From Mallotus nudiflorus (Eukaryota; Streptophyta; Magnoliopsida; Malpighiales; Euphorbiaceae), in NCBI GenBank assembly GCA_947683625.1, contig CANTUR010000047.1, forward strand, positions 2,790,001 to 2,854,000: DNA of 64,000 nt, written 5' to 3'. Position numbers and translations under genes: made by a program. Positions 45,258 to 56,380 of the stretch are shown piece by piece (within the stretch, counting starts at the first letter, position 1; each line of letters opens with the position of its first letter). A model generated the notes under the pieces. That model made no database searches. It saw only the letters and a program-made list of their open reading frames with translations, and was not told the origin of the DNA.

Positions 45258-47747
45258 TTAACGGGAGGAGGAAGCATGTGTTGAAGACAATGTCTTTAGC
45301 TGACGAGTTCTGCTCTTTGACCTGCTCTTGCTTTTTTGTTTTGCACTAACATTGCTCCTGTGCAAGCTGGAGGAGGCTGAACCACCAGAGCTTGCTCTCT
45401 TTGCTGCTCTTCTGCGAGAGCTCCAACCGCTGCTGGTCCCAAGAGCTGCTTTGGCAACACTATCTGTAAGAACCTCTCGTGCTCTCTGTGGTTTGACAGG
45501 CTGCTTGTTCAGGTATGCAAGCTTTGTAAGAAGACCACAAACAGCTCTGCGGAGCTGGTCATCACTGATGTTGCTCTGAATTGGGTTTCCCAGCAGATTC
45601 AGAGCTTGCAACGAGTTGTAGTTAGCAACAAGCTGCCCCAGAGCTTTTGTAGTTGTTATCTTGTTAAAGCTCAGGTCTAAGACTGTAAGCTTCAAGAGTC
45701 TGTGCAAACCATCCACATCACTAATCTTGTTTCCAGAAAGATAGAGTTCTTTGATCATTGTACAGTTTGACAGCCCTGTTGTTATCAAAATTTTAAAGCT
45801 ACATTTAGAACTATCTGACATATAGACTGATTAGTCATTTTTTTAGAGACTAACTTTCACATTATTATCTCATAAAAATAATTTGAATTACATTAATTTC
45901 ACAACGAATAATCACCTTGTCCAATTCGAGAAATGCGGTTGTAACTAAGATCGAGTACTCGCAATCGGGTTAGTTCTCTGAGCCCTTCCATGGAACTAAT
46001 TTTGTTTCTCGACAAATTGAGAGTGTGAAGGCCCTTAGGCAATGATCCTGAGCTGATATAGACTGCATATGGAAGGAGAATGACATTAGTGCATACCAAG
46101 CATCTTTTACCACTAAGCATTTTCAGTCTTAGGTAAGAGCATACCTAAGAAGTTGTTTGAAAAGTTCACAGATCGAAGGCTGGTGAAGCAAGATATGGAG
46201 GGAATGGCTTTTAAGCCAATACCTGAGATGTGAGCCACTGTTGAGGAAGCATTCAGGGATTGGATCAAAGCATTGGCATGTAAAATCTCCTCAGATATAT
46301 TACTGTCAGGACGTCGAGCCAAGTTAGTGTTGCCTCTTGCTGGTGATCTACCAGCCTCGGGAGAGGGTGGGAAGATAATGCCCTCACCACTAGCACCAGC
46401 ATCATTACCATTGTCGCCATCATTACAAGGTGGCGCTTGGGTTTCATGATATTTTACCCACTCATCCACTCTTGCAAAGGGAGATGTTTCCATTGAGAAA
46501 GCAACCCACTCTTTTTGAGGCCATAGACCTGAAACCTCACCATGAACACCATCCCAGCTATGACTGTCATCTTCGTTATTGTGGTTGTGGTTGCTGTTGC
46601 AGCCTTTGTTCAAGGATTCTCCAGTAAATGACCCAGGTGATTGCATGTTGCTCACTGCCATAGCTCTGTTTGGCTCAACTGTATCTGAAGTGTACCCACA
46701 TCGCTGGTTCAAAGCACTAACATCTAGCGGCCTTGGTTTTTCTGTACAAGGTCTATGCAGATTTCTGTGGCTCCAGAGAAACAATTTCCACCACAGCCTT
46801 CTACTTCTAGATGGTAGAACTTGACTAGAAGAATGCTTCTTTAACATCACCCTGTCAGCACTTCGATGGCTGGTTACAGATGATGGGCTACCAGGATTTC
46901 TCAATTTGTCATCTAATTCAAACAACTCCCCAGAGTGCTGGGATTTTAGAGGATTCAATTTATCAGCCTTTTTCCTCAGGACTTTGCTCGTTTCTAGATT
47001 AGAGCAGGACCGCTTAAGTTTAGGAGAACCCCAGAACTTAGCCTTTCCAATCCCAGGATCACTAATATGTCCAGTTTGGATATCATAAACACCCTTTTCG
47101 CTTTCTTTCTCAGCTTTATTTCCAAGTTGTTCATTATCCTTGCTGTCAAATGAATTAGAGTAACTTGAGTCTAGACATACTGGAATAAACTGTTCACCTG
47201 AATTAGGTGTATGGGCTTGGAGATCAAAGTCAGACAATTCCCTCTTCATTGAAGCATTCTCTTCATGCTCATCTTCCCCCTCATATGCAATCTCAGATGC
47301 TCCATCAACTACAGGACTCTCATAACTCATCATCTTAACATTCGCAGAATCATTCCGCACATCTGAAGATCCTGAGTCTACTGACACACTAAAAGATTTG
47401 GTTTTCAACTCATCACTTTCAAAAGGTTTCACTGGATGCTCAAGCCTAATTTTCAAGGTTTTGCGCCCCTTGTTGAACTCAATGGGTCCTCCTGATTCCT
47501 TATTAACCTAAAATTAAATAAAGAAGATATATCAAACAACAATTATCCATCCCTATTAATCGATCTCTTTCATTATGATTTCTACTCTGTTGATTTTAGC
47601 ACAAGTCTTTCAAATTCTATCCAAGCAATTCACAAGATATCAACAGCAAATAGAAAAGTTCTTTAAACAATTCAAAATTCAATCAATTCTTACCTTCTTT
47701 TCCTTCTTCTCCCCAGTCGACATAAAGCAGCGGATGAATTTCTCCAT
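45258..47747 (-). CDS. SDS22-like leucine-rich repeat protein, plant 'outer arm dynein light chain 1' type
   Basis: Four exons join in frame: 47747-47694, 47507-46145, 46062-45916 and 45775-45258, giving 693 residues. The first exon encodes MEKFIRCFMSTGEKKEKK; the frame then enters VNKESGGPIEFNKGRKTLKI. Residues 19 to about 430 are Ser-rich and probably disordered, with a conserved-looking PQKEWVAFSMETSPFARVDEW segment. SDS22-type LRRs follow (about 430-600): LHTLNLSRNKISSMEGL, LRVLDLSYNRISRIGQGL, IKELYLSGNKISDVDGL, LTVLDLSFNKITTTKAL and LQALNLLGNPI. The C-terminus is basic and Ser/Arg-rich. Such repeats usually mediate protein binding. The dynein name comes from LRR similarity only; seed plants lack axonemes, so the function is unknown. 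Introns 2 and 3 split the LRR array. Recalled knowledge: its Arabidopsis counterpart is the neighbour of QUA2. Confidence 0.92.
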
Positions 47748-49149
47748 TTTGAAGAACTGGCCAAGCAAAAACCACCTAAAAACTAAAAAATAGGCACTTA
47801 CTTATATCTTTCTAGTTCTCTTTCCCCTTTTTTATTGGCTCTCCTTCTATTCTTGAAGAGTAAAAAGGTTACAGAATCGATGCTTACATCTCTAACAGAT
47901 GCTAATTAATGAAAAAGTAGGGATCACATACAAGATGCTTCAAATCAAAATTTTAGCCATAGTCAATTGGAAGGTGCCAAAGCAATGACCGAATCGAAAA
48001 GGATGGAAAAAATGATGAAGCTGGACAACCAGAAAACAGAAAACCACCGTCTGCTCTGGTTTGAGCAAATATCACAAGAGTGTCGGCCAGAGTTGTATAA
48101 GCAACAGCTTCTCTCCAGAAGCTCCACAGAATCTTTCTTTAAAACCTTCCCTGTTATCAACAACAACCCATATGACAAAATTCCAAATCTTTATCAAATA
48201 AAAACATGGGTTCGTTCCCATTAATCAAAAGCATCACACCCAAATAAAAAAAATAATACAAAAGACACCACCAACAAAGGAAATTCAAGAAATCCACGAC
48301 AAACAGAACCAATCCATTAGTCAAAAAAACCCATTCCTGAAAGATTTATCAAAAAAGCATTTAGGAATAGATTCTAAAGGTTTTGAGAAAAAATGAATTT
48401 TTTGCGTCTGCCCCATTGCATTGAACACAACAGTTCTGCAACGGGCACAACACAATAAGAGAAGCAGCAGCAGCAAGCACCCAATGAGCATGTCAAAAAA
48501 ACAAAAATAAATAAATAACAGAAGATAAAAATACCTATTTATGCAGTGAAATTCGTTACAGGAATGAGAAGTATTTTGAGGACCCAATTTTAGATTCTAA
48601 GAAGCAGAAACCACAAGTTACAACATAGGGAAGGAAGAGAGGAGAGTTTTTGTGGTGAGGCTGAATTGGGTGCAGCGAGACTACAAATAGCCGAATAAAC
48701 AGCCAAACGAGAGAAATGCCATTTGCTAGTGAAGTAGGCATGAGATCATTAGCCGTACGCGCAGGTTACACGGTTTCTATTTTTTATGCTATTATTATTA
48801 TTATTTTAGCATTTTGCTCCCATGTAGTTCTTAGTTTTGCATTTTTAAAAGCATTAATAATTCTTTCTTAAAAAAAAACATTAATAATTCAATTATTCAA
48901 AAAAAAAAATTATAATAAAAAAAATACCCAAAATAAATTTTAATTATAAGTAAGTTGATTTTTTAATTTTTAAATGAGTCTGATTGTAAAACTTTTAAAA
49001 ATTTATAAAAAATATTATTTCATAAAAGATAAAAACTTCATGCAAAAATATTCAGAAATTTTAAAAAATAAATAGAAAAACAATTCAAGAATTTGTATAT
49101 AATGAATGCCAAAAATAAAAAAATAATAATATAGGATGACAGTTAATTT
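47748..49149 (-). promoter_or_regulatory. 5' flank of the LRR gene
   Basis: On the minus strand, positions 48720 to about 48540 look like a leader exon: transcribed-like composition ending at a CATAAATAG/GTATTTTT donor-like site near 48534. The first coding exon lies 0.8 kb further, so a leader intron is plausible but not proven. Plus-strand frames in 47967-48224 are antisense to this and unrecognised. Beyond 48780 the DNA becomes AT-rich. Confidence 0.4.
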
Positions 49150-51560
49150 AAGAGATAATAATAAATAAAAGTTTTCAAAAAGGAAAGCTACTATAATTTC
49201 TTAAAATTCTATTTATGTATTTCTTTTAGTAGTTTCTCTATGTGCAATAAAATTATTGAAATTAAAAGAAATATCAATTGATAAAGTATCTGTTAATTAT
49301 TGGATGTTTTCAAATATAAATTATTCACAATGCACATCAATTTATTAATTTGTAGCAGGGTATAAATATAGATAAAGATGTCCTATTTTGATAATTTAAT
49401 TTGTATTATTTAAAATGATATCATCTATGATAAAATATTTTTAAAAAGAAAACTCCACATCCATGCAAGGCCTAATTTTAAGATATAAAAATTGACCCCA
49501 TCTTTATGTATATCTATTAATACCGCTTTAAAAATCAGACGTTGGCATTCATAAATTATGGAATGAATGTGAATATAAAACCAAAAATTTGTATCTATTA
49601 AATGTAAAAAATAAAAAGAAAAAGAAAATCATCGATCTAAGAAATATGAAAATAAACGTTTTTCAAAAAATCAAAATGCTTTAAATTATATCTAAAATTA
49701 TTGATTTTTTTTTTTTTTTTGCCAAAAATTGGTCTTTTCTTTTATTTTTGTCTATTTTTTTAATGTTTAGTTATAATAATAGTCGTTTGCTTAGATATAT
49801 AGCTAAATTCCTCATGATCTCTCTCAATATAGATTAAGCAACAAAGCAAAAAAGACAATAATTAGATTGTACAAACAAAACTTATAGTGATATTTATGTG
49901 TTAAAAGAGGAAGAGTTTGGTTATGTGCCCATATTCAAGAAAGAGAAGACATTATTTGATTTAATTTTTTTTAAGAATTTTTTGATCTAATTTATCCAAT
50001 TTTTAAGATTTTCATTATAATTTGTAAATTAAATTTTATCACATTTATTATTTTGCTGAAAATACTGGAATAATTTTTCGATCTATCTTTAAGAAATTAA
50101 ATTTTAACTTTCTCTTTTATCAAATTATAAACCTTTATCATACGACATTAAAGTACTAGGATTTTTGTGGCTATTTTATTTTCTTTGTTAGTATTAGTAG
50201 TGTAGTATTATTCTTTTTCTTAACATATCAATTTAGAGTAATATATAATTTTTATGATAATTTGTACTTTCTTGTTATTATTTTTGTCACAAATATCTTA
50301 CTCTCTATATATATATATCAATGGCAAAAAAAAAAAAAAAAAAGCCTGGTGATAAAAATAAAAAATAAAAAGAAACTCCATTTCCAGGCAAGGTGTAATT
50401 TTAAGATATAAAAATTGACCCTATCTTTATGTATTCCTATTAATACCACTTTCAAAATCAAACAATGGCATTCATAACTACGAGATGAATGAGAACATAA
50501 AATCAAAAAATTGTATTTATTGAATGTAAAACAAAAAAAAGTAAATAAAATAGAAAAATGAATGGAACACCGTCTATATAAGGAATGATAAAAAAAATAA
50601 AAAAAAAAAAAAAAATTTAGAAAGAACAAAAGGAAATAGAGAAAAAAGAGGCTGCTATAATTTTTTAAACTTATATTTATATATTTCTTTTATTAGTTTA
50701 TATATGTACTAAGATTATTGATTTTTTTTAAAAATAATATCTATTGACCTGCTAATTATTGCATGTTTATTGCGCATCAATTTATTAATTTGTAGCAATG
50801 AATAAATATAGATAAAGATGTCTTATTTTAATAATATAAGTGATATCATCTAACATGACATTATATAGTGATAAGATAATAATAAAACTCCACTTCCATG
50901 AAAGGTGTAATTTTAAGATATAAAAATTGACCCTATCTTCATATATATCAATTAGTGCCACTTTCAAAATCAGATATTGGCATTCATAACCTATGGAATC
51001 AATTTGAATATTAAATTAAAAATTTATATTTATTAGATGTTAAAAAATAAAATAAAATAAATAAATAAAAGTGTAAAGGGATCACCGTTAATTTAAAAAT
51101 AATAAAAATAAATTTTAAAAAATAAAAAGAAAAAAGAGACAGCTACAATTTTTTTAATTATTGATATACATGAAATAAAATTATTCAATTTAAAAAAAAA
51201 AATCTATTGATGAAGTACTTGTTAATTATTGGATGTTTAAATATAAATTATTTATAATGCACATTAATATATTAATTTATAGCAATGTAAAAACATAGAT
51301 AAGGATCTCCTATTTTAATGATATTATTTATATTATCTAAAAAGGTTTCATCTAGTGATATAAAAAAAAATTCTCTTTATAATAAATATTATAAGATTAA
51401 AATAAAATGACAAAAAAGGAAAAAAAATCCACTTCCACGGCAGGGCGTAATTTTAAGATATAAAATTGACACTATCTTTATGTATATTAATTATTGCTAC
51501 TTTCAAAATCAGACATTGGCATTCATAAACTATGGAATGAATTTGAACATAGAGTGTGGA
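49150..51560. repeat. Decayed tandem array, unit near 485 bp, about four recognisable copies
   Basis: A marker block, CACTTCCA-G-(A)GG-GTAATTTTAAGATATAAA with ATTGACCCTATCTTTATGTAT and GGCATTCATAA-CTATGGAATGAAT, occurs near 49455-49570, 50375-50490, 50890-51000 and 51430-51550. A second marker, AATTTGTAGCA(A/G)-G followed by AAATATAGATAAAGATGTC, precedes it near 49351, 50788 and 51273. Copies 3 and 4 are spaced about 485-540 bp. Copy 1 to copy 2 is about 920 bp, so one unit between them is lost or rearranged. No coding frame is shared. Confidence 0.75.
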
Positions 51561-52187
51561 CATCAAGATTTTCAGACATGAATTATAGTAGTAAATTGTT
51601 GTTGAGTTTATTTTATACAATCGGATTTACACACATGAAAAACATTTATTTTTATAAAATATGTACGAAAATATAAAACTTTTGAATTAGTTATTTATTT
51701 TTATCAAAGGCATCGCTATTAAAAAAGAAAAACACACACAAAAAAGGAGATGTCTTGAATGAATAATAAATTAAATATACAGCCTCAAACTACAAAAGGT
51801 CGATTATCATACATAAGGGTTGACGATATAAGTCAAGTAAAAATTATATGCATACACTAACTAATACCAAACCCTTAAAACTTTTCATATTTCATTTTTT
51901 CAAAAAGGTTAATGTATAATTTTTTAAAATTTAATTATCTACAATTATTCAAATACTCATCTAAAACATTATTATATATGTCCTAATACAAAGTTAATAA
52001 TTCATAACGAACTGTTTTCTTTTTCTTTTTCCTTTGCAATTCTTTCTCTTTTTAAAATTTTGAACAATCTAATTACACTCTAAAACCTTATTATAAATGG
52101 ATATGCATTCACTTGTTTACAAATTGCATCACAACTCTACATAAGTTACATCATATTGAGTCTAAAATTCAAGATTTAAAGCATAAT
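51561..52187. other. AT-rich DNA between the tandem array and LTR copy C
   Basis: Nothing beyond AT-rich sequence is visible. The last five bases (ATAAT, 52183-52187) are the left half of the target-site duplication of LTR copy C. Confidence 0.6.
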
Positions 52188-52713
52188 TGTAATATCCCGA
52201 ATTTTTAAATATTTTTATACTGCATCGGGATATGCAGTGTTAATAATTTTTGTATATATATTTATGATATTTTATGAGTTTGTTGTTTGTTTAAAGCTAA
52301 TTTTAATTATTTTATATTATTTTAAGTACTTTACGTAAAATTTTCCCGAAAATTATATTTTTGGGGAAATTGGCACGTAAATAAATTAATACTATTTATT
52401 TTGACTAGTTTTATGAATTTGCATGAACTCATATATAATTTTAAAGTGCTAAAATAAAATATATATGTGTATTTATTTAAATTAATTAGAGCTTAATTAA
52501 TTTCCTTAATTTTATTATTTAATTTTTGTATTAATTAATTTTAAGTTTATAAATTATTAAACATATTAAAATATGTGTGTGGTGTATATTTAATGTGTGT
52601 GAAATTTTATATTATTATTATTAATTGTTATTTTAATTGTTAGTGCATGTGTGTGTATGTTTATATATATATATATATTATAATGTGTGGTGTGGGAATA
52701 TTTAAATTAAAGT

Positions 52714-52717
<4 letters not shown>

Positions 52718-52749
<32 letters not shown>
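52718..52749 (+). promoter_or_regulatory. TATA-like AT run in LTR copy C
   Basis: An uninterrupted alternating AT run lies directly before GGGTACAAGTATAAG and a strongly CT-rich leader (52780-52930). Its place, about 530 bp from the LTR start, fits the U3/R boundary of an LTR promoter. It is equally a simple microsatellite; copies B and E have shorter AT stretches at the corresponding place. Confidence 0.35.
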
Positions 52750-52754
<5 letters not shown>

Positions 52755-55231
52755 CAAGTATAAGTCAACGGGTAAACACTTCTTTCCTTCTTTCTTTTTT
52801 TTTTTTTTTCTTTCTTTCTTTTCTCTTCTTCTTCTTCTTCCCCTCACTCTCGGTTCCTTCCAACCGGACCACCACCAGACCGCTCCACCTGCAACCAGCC
52901 ATCACCATTGCTTCCCCTTCCATCCAGCAGCCACCAGCTACCATTAGCATTGTCCATCACCGCCTAGAACGCCGGAAAACGAAGGAGACTGAAGGTGGAG
53001 CTTCCTCACGCCGGTGAAGATTTCGACCACCTTAGGGCGTCGGACTAGACTTTTTTGAAAGCTTTTCGTCCGGTGAGTCCATTTCCGAGCTCCGTTTGAG
53101 CTCAAAACCTCTAGATTTTTAGAAATCTTCAAGTTTTAGTTTATGTATTCTAGGGTTTTTAATTTTTTTGAAGTTGAATTGTTGGATTCATGCAAACTCC
53201 CTTAACAAAATGTTTATCCTGGAAGCTTAATCTATATGCTGTAATTTTTTTAGAATTTTTGGAATTCATTTTAATTTTTGTGAATTTTTGATTATTTTAT
53301 TATTATTTTCTAATTTTTGAAAATTAATTAAATAAATTATAAAATTGTGTTTTATGGTGATTATAGGAGTTGAAATGAATTATAGAAATTTATTTGTAAT
53401 TTTTGTGAATTTTTATGTATTTATTTGGAATTTATTAAGTTTATGTAATTTTGAAAAATATGGTTAATTATGTGTTAAATTGAAATAAATTGGTAAATTG
53501 AGTATATTTATTGATATTATTGAATTATATGTTGAGAAATTAATTTTTGAGTAATTATATAATTTTTGGTGAATTTTTGAACATTTATAGTGAATATATA
53601 TATATAGGGGTATTTTGATAATTTTACACTAAATTGGTTAAAAATGTAATTAAATTGGTTTTAATAGTTATTTAGGGCATAAAAATAATTTCTGCAAATT
53701 TTTAGTATTTTTAACTAATTAAAACTATTTTTCGTAAATTATTTTCAAATTATATATAATATACTATTTTTCTAAATAAATGGGTTTTTATTGATTTTTA
53801 GTATGTTTTAGGGTTAATTACGTAATTTGGATTTATAAAATGTATTTTTATTATATAAGGGCATTTTCAATATTTTATAATTATTCTGTGAATTGTGAAC
53901 TTCGGTCGGTGAATCGTAGTTTGGAGTCCGACCGAGGGATTTTGATTGTAATCCTGTGTTTATTCTGAAGTGTATTTCTTTGCAGGACCGGCTCTACTCT
54001 TTGAGTAGAGAGATGTCCGTTTTACAGGGGAGGTTCTGTCGGATTTTCGGTAGAATTCTCGTAAAACGTGATATCTGGTCAAATTCCTATTCTAAAGCTG
54101 TGTCTAAAATTCTAGATCGAGTCTTTAGAATTTTTGTTAAATTTATTCTGATTTCATATTGTCATTTGTTTGTCTAGCTGCGCCGAGACCGAGGCCTAAC
54201 GGATCAGGCCCGCCGAGTTTGTCTCGTGGAGCGCTAACATGTGAGTTATTATACTGTATATATATGCACTGCATATAAGGTGCATTATTTAGATTTTTCA
54301 TTTTCATTGTATGTTTTAAAAAAAATGATTTAAATTATAATATTTTTGGTATATCTAGGGTTGCATTCTTTTATATATATGCATATTAAATAATTATGCA
54401 TGTTAGTTTGATATATGCACATTAAACAATTAGGTTTAGGTTTAATACATTTGAGTAAGATACACATGTTTTAAAATGTACACTTAGACATAATTATTTT
54501 ATTAAATGATTAGTATACTTTAGGTATAGTTTCAGTAGATTTTAGGTTTATTCTTAAATAATTGCATGTTAAATTATAAACCTACACTTAAATTATTTTT
54601 AAGTTTATTTTTGGTATATTTTTTATTTATTCCCGAATAAATAAATGTTTTATTATTAAATTAAACCTAACACATTAGTGGTATATTTAGGGTTTATTTC
54701 TGATATATGCATGCTAGATAATTAGGTTTATTTTTAGTATATTTGTGAGTATATGTTAAACACAAACACGTATTTAAATGAATATTTATACATAAATGGT
54801 TTATTAATGATTTGAGTACTTAGAGTATATCTTTTGCATATTTAAATATATTTTTAAGATAATGCATGTTATATTATTGTTACTCATTTAAATTGTTTTT
54901 AACTATATTAATGATTTATCTTTAGTTTATTTCATATTTTATTTGACTATATATATATATATATACCTGAAATATACTGGGTATATTTTAGGTATATTTT
55001 TGGTATATATATATATGGTTGGTTTTACTATTATGAATATTGTTCTACATTAATTATTTTTCGAATGAATGATTTATTCGAAGTGAAGGATATTAATAGA
55101 ACGTGCTTCCTAGTGGGCAGCACTAGGACCGTGTACGTACCGGTACGATAGATAAAGATTGAGTGAGAGTTAAAATTGGGTGATTATAATTGATTTAATT
55201 GATTTGACTAAGATTAATGGTATGTTAGATA

Positions 55232-55491
55232 GTGTGATTGCTGGAGCTCGGTTGACTAAGTGTCTCGGGGCCAATCACACTGACAGTCAGACTGCTGGAG
55301 CTCGGTTGACTTAGTGTCTCGGGGCCAGTCTACTGTCCATAAGTGAATTGAATGATCTATTGGGTTGATTGAGATGTGAGGTGATGGATAGTGTGATTGC
55401 TGGAGCTCGGTTGACCAAGTGTCTCGGGGCCAATCACACTGACCGCCAGACTGCTGGAGCTCGATCGACTTAGTGTCTTGGGGCCAGTCTG
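55232..55491 (+). repeat. Four tandem hairpin units in LTR copy C
   Basis: Units lie at 55232-55280, 55289-55331, 55391-55439 and 55447-55491. All share the loop core CTGGAGCTCGGTTGAC, then AGTGTCTCGGGGCC with small changes. Stems alternate: GTGTGATTG with CAATCACAC in units 1 and 3, and CAGACTG with CAGTCTG (one end mismatch in unit 2) in units 2 and 4. So the flanks differ between units but stay complementary within a unit. The same module is seen in every other copy, mostly with two units. Confidence 0.85.
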
Positions 55492-56380
55492 CTGTCCAAA
55501 TTGGAATAAGTGTTCTATTTGGAATCAAGTGAGCCTGTATGGCTAGAGTGATGATGGGATTGTTTGAGGTTGTTATTATTTAGGGTTCTATGGATCCTTC
55601 ATGAATTAAAACAAACGTTTTCTACATTTAGTATATTTATAAAAGCAGAGTTTGACATTCGTGTGAATTGTGTGTATATACATACACATATATTAATGCC
55701 TGATTGTTATGGTTTAGTTGCATGTATATATAGTATAATAATTCACTCAGTGAGGTCTAACCCCCCTCAATTATTTTTTTTTCAGGAGATTCCATATCGT
55801 CAGACCTTAGTTGTAGAGTTCCTCGCCGGTGTTCTTCAGTCCTGGCTATTTTATGCAAATGTATATTTTGAACTTTGAATTGTATTCTAGAAACTGCAGT
55901 AGTAGTGTCATTATATTGGAAGTGTATTGTTTTGTTTGGATATTAAATACTCTGAGAATTTGTATTTGAACATTGTACGAATATATATTCATTTATAAAA
56001 GGATTTGGAGTATTTATTTTATATATTGATTCAGAAAAATTTTAATTTGATCGTACTTTTATATAATTATTGTATGATTTTATTTTCTAAGGCTTGCTAC
56101 GGGTTCCGGATTCGAAAGAATTCCCGTTCCCTAGCGCCGGTCATGACTCTTAGTTTGGGTCGTGACAATAATCAATCAATTTTGATTTCAATATTTAAAG
56201 CACAATCAATCAATCTTCTTGTGATAACATGCTTAATACTCTCGCTCGTCTTTTAACTCAAATCAATATACTACAATTATGGTCAAAGTGTTAATTTATC
56301 TCAAATTAACATTTGTTTTGACTTTAACAGTCAATTTTTATTACTAATTTGTGAGTTTAAGTATGTATTTTAGTTGGAAC

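Larger units (their letters stand above)
52188..56167 (+). mobile_element. Giant LTR copy C, complete solo LTR (3.98 kb)
   Basis: It begins TGTAATATCCCG and ends GGGTCGTGACA, with perfect ATAAT duplications at 52183-52187 and 56168-56172. TG...CA ends plus a 5-bp duplication mean an LTR; no internal region or second LTR is present, so this is a solo LTR. On the plus strand it contains an AT run acting as a possible TATA (52718-52749), a CT-rich leader, a donor at 53073, an acceptor at 53985, structured sequence (53992-54067), a TGTCTAG/CTGCGCC acceptor at 54177, a donor at 54241, four hairpin units (55232-55491) and an acceptor at 55785. Length suggests a Ty3/Gypsy element with very long LTRs (Tat/Ogre-like); this is inference. 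Confidence 0.88.

Noticed and set aside
53956..54177. 73-codon plus frame in LTR copy C across the structured block
   Set aside because: It crosses a likely splice acceptor at 53985, and the sequence constraint seems better explained by base-pairing and splice-like sites.
55256..55528. Minus-strand frame translating the hairpin module as repeated WPRDTKSTELQQS peptides (also 62247-62564 plus)
   Set aside because: The peptide repeat follows from the tandem DNA units in an LTR. The frame is antisense to the inferred transcript, lacks a conserved start, and does not hold across copies.
52188..56167. Full-length LTR retrotransposon with gag-pol
   Set aside because: No reverse transcriptase, integrase or protease motif was seen, and the duplications directly flank a single LTR.
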